A stretch of 64,000 nt of DNA. Source: Nitrospira sp. GTDB lineage: Bacteria; Nitrospirota; Nitrospiria; Nitrospirales; Nitrospiraceae. The notes below the pieces were generated by a model. That model did no database searches and was not told where the DNA came from. It worked only from the letters and a program-made list of their open reading frames with translations. Made by a program: the position numbers and the translations under genes. The stretch covers positions 21,186-85,185 of the forward strand of contig JANDJL010000010.1 of assembly GCA_024330965.1 (NCBI GenBank), in the 5' to 3' direction. Numbering within the stretch: the stretch's first letter is position 1; each line of letters starts with the position of its first letter. Positions 53,290 through 62,269 of the stretch are shown piece after piece.

Positions 53290-53593
53290 CGGGTCAAGCC
53301 TTGCATTAAGACATCGGGTGGGGCATCTTAGCACGGTGTCCGCTCTGAGACTGTTATGGCAAGTTCAAATTTTTGGACTCCGGTGGTTGCTTCAAAAATC
53401 GCCTATCAAAAATTGTCCGGAGAATCAGTCACTCCCCATGCCCTCGGGGTATTTTCTTGTTACGGAGACGTTATTAACGATTCGTTAACATCAGTTTGAG
53501 CCTGGCGTTGTTCTTGCTCAATCGCTCTTTCGTTATACTACTACACTTCCGTAGTATGTCGGGCACGTTCTACCCATGATAGGTTAACGGTCC
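53290..53593. other. Divergent control region between wecB and EPS operon 3
   Basis: 304 bases without a gene. Contains EPS dyad promoter 3 (53474-53539). A promoter for wecB on the - strand must also lie here but was not resolved. Confidence 0.55.
53474..53539 (+). promoter_or_regulatory. EPS dyad promoter 3
   Basis: TTAACGATTCGTTAACA (53474-53490) is identical over 17 bases to the element at 32355. TATACT (53534-53539) follows after 43 nt, about 55 nt before the ATG at 53594. A sigma54-like TGGC...TTGCT (53503-53518) overlaps, but is not seen at the other two operons. Confidence 0.65.
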
Positions 53594-55219
53594 ATGTCCA
53601 CGCCGCTGTTTTTTAGCTTTTTTGTCTCCCTCGTGGTCAGCATGTCGCTGATTCCTCTGTTGACCACGTCCGCCTGGCGGTTTCAGATCATCGATATGCC
53701 GGGCGATCGACACGCCCATGTCGCCCCGATTGCGAAGGTGGGCGGCATCGCCTTTGCCGTCGCGACGTTTGTGGCGGTGCTGTGGTGGGCGCCGAAAGAC
53801 GAGGTGATTTTGTCCAGTTTGGCGGGGGGGGCGGTCATTTTGTTGTTCGGCGTGTGGGATGATCGCGCCGATCTTCATTACGGGATCAAGTTTCTGGGGC
53901 AGATCCTGGCGGCCGCCGTCGTGATCGGATTTGCGGGGCTTCGTTTGTCTTCGTTGCCGTTCATGGATGAGGACATTGTTCTTCCCGACTGGATTGCGAT
54001 ACCGGTGACGCTCGTTGTGATCGTGGCGGTGACAAACGCGGTGAATCTCGCCGACGGATTGGACGGGCTCGCGGGCGGGTTGTCATTCATCAGTTTCGCT
54101 GCCATTGCGTTTTTGGCGTACCTGGCCGACGAGGTGCAATTGGTCTTCTTGACAGTGGCGGTGCTGGGGGGGCTGTTGGGCTTTTTGCGATTCAATACGT
54201 ATCCAGCCCGCATTTTCATGGGGGATGCCGGCAGTCAGTTCTTGGGCCATTACTTGGCGGTGGCCGCCATTTTGTTGATCAGCCTGAATCACCCCTTCTA
54301 CAGCCCTCTCTTGATGTTGCTGTTGTGGGGTGTGCCGATCCTGGACACGGTGGGGGTGATGGGGCAGCGTCTCCTCGAGGGGCGGTCGCCGTTTGTGGGT
54401 GATCGGAATCATCTCCATTATAAGCTGTTATCGATGGGGTTTGGGCACAGGCAGGCCGTCACGGCCATCTACGCCGTTCACGGGCTGATGGTCTGCTGTG
54501 CCTATCTGCTACGCTGGCAGTCGGATGCGGTGATACTGGCAGTGTATGGGGCCTTCGCGGTGCCGATTTTATCCTTGTTTGTCCTCGCGAAATATCGGCC
54601 GGTCGTTCAGAGGCCATGGAATGAGAAGACCGATGTGTCTGAAACGAGAGAAGTGAACGGTTGGTATTCGACGCTTCCGGGAAAATCACTCGGGCTTGCG
54701 GTTCTTCTTTTTCTGGTTTGTGCTGCGTTGTGGCCCGTGGATGTACCGGTGGATCTCGGCTACGCTGCTGTCGGACTGTCCGTCCTTTTGGTGGTGGGGG
54801 CTTATGTCATTCCGTCTGCTAGACCGTTGGTGGTCCGCGCCGGCCTCTATTTGGGAGCCACGTTTGTCATCTATCTTCTTGAGCAGCCGATGTCTCCGGA
54901 ATGGTCGGGGTTGCATGAGCGTGTGAACGGATTTTTCATCGTGCTGGGGATTTTGGTCATGTTGACGATCCGATTTGGGGTGAAACATCGTTTTGAGATG
55001 ACCCCGTTGGACTATCTGATGGTCTGCGTGGTGGCCGCGATGTCGTTTTGGCCGGATATGCGAGTAGGCGATGTCGTGCTTGGCATCTTGGCCGCCAAAA
55101 TGATCGTGATGTTTCTCGCCATTGAATTGATGCTCCACACCTTTGCCGAGCGATTGATGCAGTTCGGCTTGATCTCAGTAGGGATTATGCTGATTCTGGG
55201 ATTGAGAGCCTGGCTGTAA
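53594..55219 (+). CDS. WecA/TagO-like undecaprenyl-phosphate sugar-1-P transferase
   Basis: 541 residues, longer than usual WecA (about 360). The MraY/WecA family motifs are present: DD at 89-90, NLADGLDGLAGG (151-162), MGDAGSQFLG (209-218) and RNHLHYKL (271-278). These place it with the enzymes that load GlcNAc-1-P or similar onto undecaprenyl phosphate, the first step of repeat-unit assembly. The extra C-terminal 190 residues carry about six more membrane helices of unknown role. First gene of the third EPS operon. Confidence 0.85.
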   Translation: MSTPLFFSFFVSLVVSMSLIPLLTTSAWRFQIIDMPGDRHAHVAPIAKVGGIAFAVATFVAVLWWAPKDEVILSSLAGGAVILLFGVWDDRADLHYGIKFLGQILAAAVVIGFAGLRLSSLPFMDEDIVLPDWIAIPVTLVVIVAVTNAVNLADGLDGLAGGLSFISFAAIAFLAYLADEVQLVFLTVAVLGGLLGFLRFNTYPARIFMGDAGSQFLGHYLAVAAILLISLNHPFYSPLLMLLLWGVPILDTVGVMGQRLLEGRSPFVGDRNHLHYKLLSMGFGHRQAVTAIYAVHGLMVCCAYLLRWQSDAVILAVYGAFAVPILSLFVLAKYRPVVQRPWNEKTDVSETREVNGWYSTLPGKSLGLAVLLFLVCAALWPVDVPVDLGYAAVGLSVLLVVGAYVIPSARPLVVRAGLYLGATFVIYLLEQPMSPEWSGLHERVNGFFIVLGILVMLTIRFGVKHRFEMTPLDYLMVCVVAAMSFWPDMRVGDVVLGILAAKMIVMFLAIELMLHTFAERLMQFGLISVGIMLILGLRAWL

Positions 55220-55240
55220 TGCCGGGCAAGGAGAACGGCG

Positions 55241-57631
55241 ATGTTGGTTTCCAAGCGAATCATTCTGGTAGCTGCGTGGTGTGTTGTTGTGACTCTCGGC
55301 TGCGGGGGGCCGGAGGAGCGGAAGGCCAACTATCTGGCCAAGGCGCAGGATCATATCCGGGAAAACAACCTCGCCAAAGCTCGCGTGGCGCTGCGCAACG
55401 TCATCAAGATCGATCCCAAAGACGTCGAGGCCTATTTCCTGATGGCCGAGATCGAGGAGAAAGAGAAAAATTGGCGAGAGGCCTTCGGCAACTATCTGCG
55501 GGTTGCGGAATTGGCGCCGGACCATGAAAAGGCGTTGCTGAAACTCGCCAAGTTCTATTTGCAAGCGGGCGCGATCGATCAAGTGATGGACACGGCGCGG
55601 AAGGTGCTGGACAAGAATCCGAACCAGGTCGAGGCGAGGGTGCTGACGATCGCCGTTCAGGCCTCGCGAGGGGACCGCGACGGCTCACTGGCTGCGGCGG
55701 AGGCGCTTGTGCGGGAGCATCCGACCGATCCGGACGCCGCGACGTTGCTGGCCTCGCTCTATCTTGCCGTCGGTCGAACCAAGGAAATAGAGCCCGTGAT
55801 GCAGCGGGCGATCGATGCCAATCCGTCCAATTTGCAGCTCTTAGATTCGTTTGCTTCTGTGTTGATGCGGCTTGAACAATTCGATCGTGCGGAGGCCGTC
55901 CTCAAAAAGATCATCGATGCGGAGCCGAACAACTTGGATCATCGGATCCGCCTTGCCGGCTTTTACGACAACCGCGGTCGTTTCAACGATGCCGAAGCCG
56001 TCTTGCGGGAAGTGATCAAGCAGGACCCTGAGAACGAACAGCGGTATCTCGCCCTGGTGAAGTTTCAATATGCGCGCAAGGGCGTGTCGGAAGCCGAGGC
56101 GACCTTGATGGAGGCGCAGAAAGCGCTGCCTAAGTCCCATGCCATTCGATTTACGTTGGGGGAACTGTATGAATTGAATCGGCAACCGGAAAAGGCGCGG
56201 GCGGTCTACGATCAGGTGCGGGACGAGTTTCGCGGCAAACCGGCCGAGCAAGAGGCGAAAGTCAAGCTGGCCGCGATTGATTGGGGCCGCGGGAAACGGG
56301 AGGAGGCGGAGAACATGCTCGCGGAGGTGCTCAAAGACAATCCCCGCATGTTCCAAGCCTTGTTGTTGCGCGGGAACATTGCCTTTCAGCAGGGGAAATT
56401 CAAGGATGCGATTCAGGATTTCCGCAGCGTGTTGAAAGACCAGCCGGAACTGGCGGATGTCCACATGTTGCTCGGGAGGGCCTACCTGGCGACGGGAGAG
56501 AAAGAGCTGGCCAAAGAGAGCTTTGAAAAAGCGGCGGCGCTCAATCCACGCTTGAGCGATGCGCAGATGGGGTTGGCCGCGATTGATTCTGCGTCCGGCA
56601 ATATCAAGGAAGCCCGCTCCCGTGTCGAGGAGCTGTCGAAACAGGATCCTAAAAACTTGAGGACGTTGAGTGCCTTGTTACGGTTGCAGGCTGCGGAGAA
56701 AGATTGGGCGGCGACGGCCGAGACGCTGGCCCGAGCGCGCGAGGCGGGGGCGGACACCGCCATGGCGGATTTGGCGGAGGGCCGCCTTTATCAAGCACGC
56801 AAGGAGTGGGACAAGGCCCAGGCGGCCTTCGAGCGGGTTCATCGGCGCTATCCCGAAGCGCCCGATCCGCTGGTGGCCTTGGTGCAATTGGATTTGCAGC
56901 GGGGCAAACCGGCCAATGCAAAGCGCAGGCTCGAAGAGCTCTTGGCGCAGCACCCTGATCATCCCTATGCAGGGGGATTGCTGGGGGAGCTGGCACTCCT
57001 TGAACGAGACTTGGCTGAGGCTGAGCGCCGATTCGTGGAAGCCACGAAGCGAAAACCGGAGTGGGTGCAGCCCTGGCTCCATCTGGCCAATCTGAAACTC
57101 GCTCAGAAGAAGCGGGACGAAGCATGGGAGTTTCTGGAGCGGGGGTTGGCGGCCAATCCCAGAAGCGAGGATCTCCGGATGGTGTTTGCTTCGTCACTGA
57201 TGGATGCGGGGCAATTCGATCGAGCCATCAACGAATTTGAAACAGTATTGCAGTACAATCCCCGTTCGTTGGTCGCGGCGAATAATTTGGCGTCGCTCTT
57301 GGCGGACCACAAAAGCGATCGGAAGAGTCTTGAGCGGGCCCTCGAACTGGCACAGAATTTCGAGACGATGGCCCCCAATCCGTATTTTCTTGATACACTA
57401 GGCTGGGTCCACTTCAAGATGGGTAATTCCGGACAGGCGCTCCATTTTATTCAACAGGCAGCCGCCAAGGTTCCGGACCATCCCGTGGTCAATTACCATT
57501 TGGGCATGGCCTATTACAAAACCGGGAAGACAGCGGAGGCCAAGACCCACTTACAAAAGGCTGTGGCGTCTCCCACTCCGTTTCCGGGTCTGGACGAGGC
57601 GAAGTCCGTCTTGGCTCAGTTGCAAGGGTAA
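55241..57631 (+). CDS. prsT: PEP-CTERM system TPR lipoprotein PrsT
   Basis: 796 residues. A lipobox-like TLGC (Cys21) leads into about 20 TPR units across the whole protein (ARVALRNVIKIDPKDVEAYF, LPKSHAIRFTLGELYELN, LVAANNLASLLADH, NPYFLDTLGWVHFKMG). Its size, lipid anchor and place in the EPS locus match PrsT, a component of PEP-CTERM/exosortase systems thought to assist export or assembly of the polymer. The gene follows the WecA-like gene by 21 nt. Confidence 0.87.
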   Translation: MLVSKRIILVAAWCVVVTLGCGGPEERKANYLAKAQDHIRENNLAKARVALRNVIKIDPKDVEAYFLMAEIEEKEKNWREAFGNYLRVAELAPDHEKALLKLAKFYLQAGAIDQVMDTARKVLDKNPNQVEARVLTIAVQASRGDRDGSLAAAEALVREHPTDPDAATLLASLYLAVGRTKEIEPVMQRAIDANPSNLQLLDSFASVLMRLEQFDRAEAVLKKIIDAEPNNLDHRIRLAGFYDNRGRFNDAEAVLREVIKQDPENEQRYLALVKFQYARKGVSEAEATLMEAQKALPKSHAIRFTLGELYELNRQPEKARAVYDQVRDEFRGKPAEQEAKVKLAAIDWGRGKREEAENMLAEVLKDNPRMFQALLLRGNIAFQQGKFKDAIQDFRSVLKDQPELADVHMLLGRAYLATGEKELAKESFEKAAALNPRLSDAQMGLAAIDSASGNIKEARSRVEELSKQDPKNLRTLSALLRLQAAEKDWAATAETLARAREAGADTAMADLAEGRLYQARKEWDKAQAAFERVHRRYPEAPDPLVALVQLDLQRGKPANAKRRLEELLAQHPDHPYAGGLLGELALLERDLAEAERRFVEATKRKPEWVQPWLHLANLKLAQKKRDEAWEFLERGLAANPRSEDLRMVFASSLMDAGQFDRAINEFETVLQYNPRSLVAANNLASLLADHKSDRKSLERALELAQNFETMAPNPYFLDTLGWVHFKMGNSGQALHFIQQAAAKVPDHPVVNYHLGMAYYKTGKTAEAKTHLQKAVASPTPFPGLDEAKSVLAQLQG

Positions 57632-57682
57632 AGGGTGGAGAAGGCAGAGAGAACGCAAGGAACGTAAGGACAGGACGCGACA

Positions 57683-58333
57683 ATGAGACGATCAAAATTT
57701 ATAGGGCCAGCCATCTGGTTGATCGTGCTGGCGCCTGCTCTTCAGAGCTGTACCACTGTCACCGACTATGTGCCGGACTTTCTGGTCCCCCAGGCCGTGC
57801 CGGCCTCCGGGCCGTCCGACGGCGACGACGGAGCTGGCCTCGTGGCGGACCCGGCGTATTTATTGGGGCCGGAGGACGTGGTGAAGATTTCCGTGTGGCG
57901 GGACGAGCAGCTCACGCAGGAAGTTGTCGTGCGCCCGGACGGCATGATCTCGTTTCCGCTGGTCGGAGATCTCATGGCGGCCGGCCGGACCGTCGAGGAC
58001 GTGCGACAGGATTTGGTGACGCGTCTGAACAAATTCGTTCCGAATCCGCACGTGACGGTCATGGTGACGAAGATCTTGAGCAACAAGATCTACGTCGCAG
58101 GGCGAGTCGCCAGGCCAGGAGAATTTCTGGTCGGCCACTATACGGACGTCCTTCAGGCCTTGAGTTTGGCCGGAGGTCTGACCCCGTTCGCCAAGGAAAA
58201 CGACATTAAGATCATCAGAAGAGAGAAAGGCGAGCAAAGGGTCTATCCGTTTCGGTACGGGGACATTCGAAACGGGAGGGGGCTTGAACAGAACATCGTG
58301 CTTCAGCGTGGCGATGTCGTGGTGGTTCCCTAA
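57683..58333 (+). CDS. Polysaccharide export lipoprotein (Wza/BexD-like)
   Basis: 216 residues. Lipobox LQSC (Cys23); then LLGPEDVVKISVWRDEQLTQEV, VRPDGMISFPLVGDLMAAGRT (the poly_export block) and a SLBB-like domain (KIYVAGRVARPGEFLVGHYTDVLQALSLAGG). Forms the outer-membrane export channel for the polymer. Shorter than E. coli Wza, as usual for PEP-CTERM-linked versions that rely on a separate barrel, which the next gene may provide. Confidence 0.9.
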   Translation: MRRSKFIGPAIWLIVLAPALQSCTTVTDYVPDFLVPQAVPASGPSDGDDGAGLVADPAYLLGPEDVVKISVWRDEQLTQEVVVRPDGMISFPLVGDLMAAGRTVEDVRQDLVTRLNKFVPNPHVTVMVTKILSNKIYVAGRVARPGEFLVGHYTDVLQALSLAGGLTPFAKENDIKIIRREKGEQRVYPFRYGDIRNGRGLEQNIVLQRGDVVVVP

Positions 58334-58387
58334 ATTATGAGAGAGAGATGTTCCCCTCGCGCGACAGCGCGAAGCGGGGGAATCGGC

Positions 58388-59596
58388 ATGGCGCCGCGAC
58401 GGGCAATCGTCTGGTGGATGACGGTGGGGAGTTTGCTGATGATGGGTGGTCAGAGAACGGCATCGGCGGCGGAATGGTTGATCGAACCCTCGATGAGCGT
58501 GCGGGGCGAGTATCATTCGAATTTGCTCTTGGCGCTTGAGCCGCAACTGTCAACCTATGCCTATTGGATTTCGCCGGCCGTCCGGTTAGCCGGCTCGACG
58601 GAAACGCTGCAAGTGGGAAGTAAGCTGGCGTTCGATTATGTTGAGTATCAGGGAGAAAGGGATGCGAAAATTTATAACCTTCACTTCCCCCTCTCTGTGC
58701 AATATCGACAGAATCGGAGCATCTGGGGGTTTACCGGAGGATTGAACCGCGACAATACGCTACGGAGCGAACTGCTCGAAACCGGCGTGGTACTGGCCTT
58801 TGCCCAACGCAACTTCTGGTCCGCCGCTCCCTCGTGGACGTACAGTGTGACGGAACGGCTGTCGGCGCAGACTTCCTATCAGTACAACAAGGCCGATTAT
58901 GAAAAGGGAAGCGAACGGCTGTTTTTGTTCGACTATGAGGTGCATTCGGCGAGCGAGACCCTGTCGTACACCGTCACTGACAAGGATTCAATTCAAGTGA
59001 CGGGACTCTTTACCCGTTTTGCGCTACCCGCGCGTGGTAACTTGGTGGCGGATACCTACGGAGTACAGATGGGAGGCACGCACATGTTTTCCGAAGATCT
59101 GACCCTCTCGGCGTCCGGCGGCCCTCGATTTATCACGAATCGCATCGACACAAGAATCGGCACATTGGAAGACACCACCACGGTTTGGGTCTTCAACGCG
59201 AGGCTTGCGAAAAAATGGGAGCGGGCCAACTGGTCGGTTGAAATCGGCCGGGATATTTTCCCCAGCGGGTTCGGGCTTTTGATCCAAAAAGATCATCTGC
59301 TGGCTCGGGCCAGTTATGAGGTGACGGATCATCTGACGTTCTCACTCAACGGACAGGCCTCGATCATCAATCCCGTGGCGACTAATGAACTGTTTACGGG
59401 GGGAGTGCGTTTTCGGGAGACACGGTTTTTTCACATCGATCCCCATCTGCGCTGGCGCTTTGCCGAGTACTGGGCCATGGATGTCGGCTATATGTATTCG
59501 CGGCGTGAATTGGAGGGGGTGGATCGGACCGGTGAATCCCATGCGGTGCGGCTGCTGGTGACCTATGCGCCGCTCAAGTTTTCGATCAGCCGGTGA
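58388..59596 (+). CDS. Outer-membrane beta-barrel of the PEP-CTERM EPS system
   Basis: About 402 residues with a signal peptide (VWWMTVGSLLMMGGQRTASA). The body is built from alternating amphipathic strands (RGEYHSNLLLALE, VGSKLAFDYVEYQGE, FSLNGQASIINPV, RETRFFHIDPHLRWRF) ending LVTYAPLKFSISR, with terminal aromatic-free strand. It resembles the TIGR03016-type PEP-CTERM-associated barrels. ATG 58388 is preferred; an ATG at 58337 directly after the previous stop adds basic residues. Confidence 0.72.
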   Translation: MAPRRAIVWWMTVGSLLMMGGQRTASAAEWLIEPSMSVRGEYHSNLLLALEPQLSTYAYWISPAVRLAGSTETLQVGSKLAFDYVEYQGERDAKIYNLHFPLSVQYRQNRSIWGFTGGLNRDNTLRSELLETGVVLAFAQRNFWSAAPSWTYSVTERLSAQTSYQYNKADYEKGSERLFLFDYEVHSASETLSYTVTDKDSIQVTGLFTRFALPARGNLVADTYGVQMGGTHMFSEDLTLSASGGPRFITNRIDTRIGTLEDTTTVWVFNARLAKKWERANWSVEIGRDIFPSGFGLLIQKDHLLARASYEVTDHLTFSLNGQASIINPVATNELFTGGVRFRETRFFHIDPHLRWRFAEYWAMDVGYMYSRRELEGVDRTGESHAVRLLVTYAPLKFSISR

Positions 59597-59646
59597 CGGA
59601 TAGTCGGTGGTACGAACGATCAACGAACAAAGCTAGGGACAAGCCC

Positions 59647-61392
59647 ATGGAACGACCCACGCTGACCTTACAGCAAATCGGGCAGATTGCGCGCCGCAGG
59701 CGCGTGCCCATTCTCGTGACCGCGACTGTGCTCTTTCTGGCCAGTGTCGCGGTGGCCTATCTCTGGCCGCCTGTCTATAAGTCCACGGCGACCATTTTGA
59801 TCGAAGAGCAGGAGATTCCGGCCGATATTGTCCGCTCCACCATCTCGAGTTATGCCGACCAGCGGATCGAGACGATCAAGCAGCAGGTGATGACGCGCGC
59901 GACCCTTCTGAAATTCATCGAGCAATTCGACTTGTACGCAAAGATGAGGAAGACGAGCAGCACGGAGGAAGTGCTTGAACGGTTCGCCGATGACATCAAG
60001 GTCGAGGTCGTCAATGTCAAAATCATCGACAAGCGCACGCAGGCTCCCACGCAGGCGACCATCGCCTTTACGTTGTCCTACGAAGGAGAGTCGCCCCACG
60101 TCGCACAAAAGGTGGCGAATGAACTGACGAGCCTCTTTCTCGCGGAAAACCTCAAGACTCGGGAACGCCATGCCCATGAGACGACCGAGTTTTTGAGAAA
60201 AGAAGAAGAGCGGCTGGCTCAGCGGATCAGAGAAACACAAGAGCAACTCTCCGCTGTCAAACAGCGTGCCGAGGGAGCGTTGCCGGAACTGACCGGTCTC
60301 AATATGACGATGCTCAATCAGGCGGAACGAGAACTGCTGGACATTGATCGTGAGATCCGGAGCTGGGAAGAGCGAAAGATTTACTTGGAAGGGGAACTGG
60401 CGACGTTGAAGCCCAACACGCCGATCATCGCGGCCAGCGGCGAGCGGATCCTCGATTCGAGCGAACGATTGCGGGCGTTGCGGGCTCAGTACGCCAGCAT
60501 GACCGGCTATCTCTCGCCGGAACATCCCGACGTCATTCAGGTTCAACAACAGATCGCGGCCCTCGAACGGGACATTGGTGAGCAGGAGACGCCGGAAGAA
60601 CTTCAAAAAAGGCTGACGGGCGAGCGGACTCGACTGGCGGCGTTGCTCGATACGTACGGGGAAGAACATCCCGATGTCGTCAAGGCTCGTCGATCGATCG
60701 CTTCCCTGGAGCAAGAGCTGGATCGGGTGATCAAGGCAGGGCGCCGCAAGGCCGAAGTCAAACCGGAAAATCCCGCCTACATTAACATTCAGGCACAACT
60801 GGCGACGGCGAATTCCACCCTCCAGGCGTTGAAAAAGTCGCGCGAGGGCATCAAGAAGCGGGTGGATGAATATGCGAAGCGGCTGGAGCGGACGGTCAAC
60901 TTCGAACCGACCTATCTGGATTTGATCCGGAACCGCGAAGAGGCGATTCGCAAGCACGAAGAAATTACGTCGCGATTGCTGGAAGCTGAAGTATCCAAGG
61001 ATCTGGAAATCGAAAGGAAGGGCGAACGCTTCTCGCTCATCGATCCGCCGCAGCTTCCGGAAAAACCAGAAAAACCCAACCGGCCGGTCATCATCGTCCT
61101 GGGTCTCATATTGGCCTTGGGGGGCGGGGCCGGCAGCGGCGCGTTGTTCGAACAGCTTGATCGTTCGGTCCGCGGCGAGCAGCACCTCGGTTCGATCGTG
61201 GGGTTACCGCCGTTGGCTGCCATTCCCTATTTGGTCAACGAGGACGATCTCCGTCGCCTTGTGAAGCGGCGGTACGGTGTTGCAGTGGCGGGCATCGGCG
61301 TGGTGGTGCTGCTGGTAGTGTCGGTCCATGTGTTGTTCTATCCGCTGGACGTCATTTGGTATGCCGCCATGCGAAAATTAGGGCTGACGTGA
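59647..61392 (+). CDS. Chain-length determinant (Wzz/EpsF/GumC-like) protein
   Basis: 581 residues. Two membrane helices, at about residues 18-40 and near 480-500, flank a long coiled-coil periplasmic domain; a third hydrophobic segment lies near 540-560. The Wzz motif VYKSTATILIEEQ follows the first helix and the proline-rich PPQLPEKPEKPNRP precedes the second, as expected. Two similar segments, YLSPEHPDVIQVQQQIAALE and TYGEEHPDVVKARRSIASLE, about 44 residues apart, are an internal duplication. ATG 59647 is chosen for the start; 59593 would overlap the barrel gene stop. Confidence 0.87.
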   Translation: MERPTLTLQQIGQIARRRRVPILVTATVLFLASVAVAYLWPPVYKSTATILIEEQEIPADIVRSTISSYADQRIETIKQQVMTRATLLKFIEQFDLYAKMRKTSSTEEVLERFADDIKVEVVNVKIIDKRTQAPTQATIAFTLSYEGESPHVAQKVANELTSLFLAENLKTRERHAHETTEFLRKEEERLAQRIRETQEQLSAVKQRAEGALPELTGLNMTMLNQAERELLDIDREIRSWEERKIYLEGELATLKPNTPIIAASGERILDSSERLRALRAQYASMTGYLSPEHPDVIQVQQQIAALERDIGEQETPEELQKRLTGERTRLAALLDTYGEEHPDVVKARRSIASLEQELDRVIKAGRRKAEVKPENPAYINIQAQLATANSTLQALKKSREGIKKRVDEYAKRLERTVNFEPTYLDLIRNREEAIRKHEEITSRLLEAEVSKDLEIERKGERFSLIDPPQLPEKPEKPNRPVIIVLGLILALGGGAGSGALFEQLDRSVRGEQHLGSIVGLPPLAAIPYLVNEDDLRRLVKRRYGVAVAGIGVVVLLVVSVHVLFYPLDVIWYAAMRKLGLT

Positions 61393-61419
61393 GGGAAAGG
61401 ACGAAAGGACGACGACGCC

Positions 61420-62262
61420 ATGATGGAACATTTGCAAAGTGCGATGGAACGGTTCAAGGCCCAGCGGGGGACGGCCTATGCGCCGCCGAAGCCGGACCCC
61501 GCTGCTTCGGTTTCACCAACGACCATCGTGTACTCGCGCAGTAAACCGGTTTTCATTCACGAAGAGGTGTTACGCCGCCGCCGCATCCTGACCAGGCACG
61601 ATTCGCCCTTTGCGGATGCGTATAAGATCCTCCGAACCCAAGTCCTCCATCGGTTGAGGGAAAACGACTGGAACATGCTAGGGATCACCAGCCCGCGCGA
61701 CGGCGCCGGCAAGACATTAACGGCGATCAATTTGGCGATTGCGATGGCGACCGAGCCCAATCAAACGGTGTTGTTGGTCGATGCAGATCTCCGAGCGCCT
61801 CGCGTGCACGAGACCTTGGAATTGGAGCGGAAAGCGGGGTTGACGGAGTATTTGCTCGATGGCGTTCCCATCGAAGAGATGTTGCTCTACCCTGGCCTCG
61901 GCCGTCTGATCGTGTTGCCGGGCGGTCGGGGCACGGAGCAGTCGGCCGAACTGCTGGCGTCTCCGCGCATGGCGGCGCTGGGCAAAGAATTGAAACATCG
62001 CTATGAGTCGCGGATCGTGATCTTCGATCTGCCTCCCGTGCTTGGCCGTGCCGATGTCCTGGCCTTCAGCCCCCAGCTTGATGCGCTGCTCCTTGTTGTG
62101 GAGGACGGCAAAACATCCGAGGCGGATCTCCAACAGACTCTGCACGTGTTAAAAGGAGGAACCGCCGTGCTGGGAACGGTTCTGAACAAGGTCGGTTACG
62201 ACCAACTCAATCTGTCGAAAGTCAGGCGCGCGGTGGCGGCAAATCACGGATGGACGGGATAG
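61420..62262 (+). CDS. CpsD/EpsG-like tyrosine autokinase
   Basis: 280 residues. Walker A GAGKT at 95-99 (in SPRDGAGKTLTAIN), Walker A' LLVDADLR (118-125) and Walker B-like IVIFDLPPVLG define the BY-kinase/ParA-like fold. It would work with the Wzz-like partner encoded just upstream to regulate polymer length. The C-terminus (RRAVAANHGWTG) lacks the Tyr-rich tail that is phosphorylated in most BY-kinases; phosphorylation may be elsewhere or absent. The next gene begins 8 nt after the stop. Confidence 0.85.
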   Translation: MMEHLQSAMERFKAQRGTAYAPPKPDPAASVSPTTIVYSRSKPVFIHEEVLRRRRILTRHDSPFADAYKILRTQVLHRLRENDWNMLGITSPRDGAGKTLTAINLAIAMATEPNQTVLLVDADLRAPRVHETLELERKAGLTEYLLDGVPIEEMLLYPGLGRLIVLPGGRGTEQSAELLASPRMAALGKELKHRYESRIVIFDLPPVLGRADVLAFSPQLDALLLVVEDGKTSEADLQQTLHVLKGGTAVLGTVLNKVGYDQLNLSKVRRAVAANHGWTG

Positions 62263-62269
62263 GTTGTGT

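Noticed and set aside
53503..53518. Sigma54-like TGGC-N8-TTGCT promoter before the third EPS operon
   Set aside because: GG/GC spacing fits, but the other two EPS operons show nothing alike at the same place, while the TAnACT hexamer is shared by all three. Kept only as an alternative.
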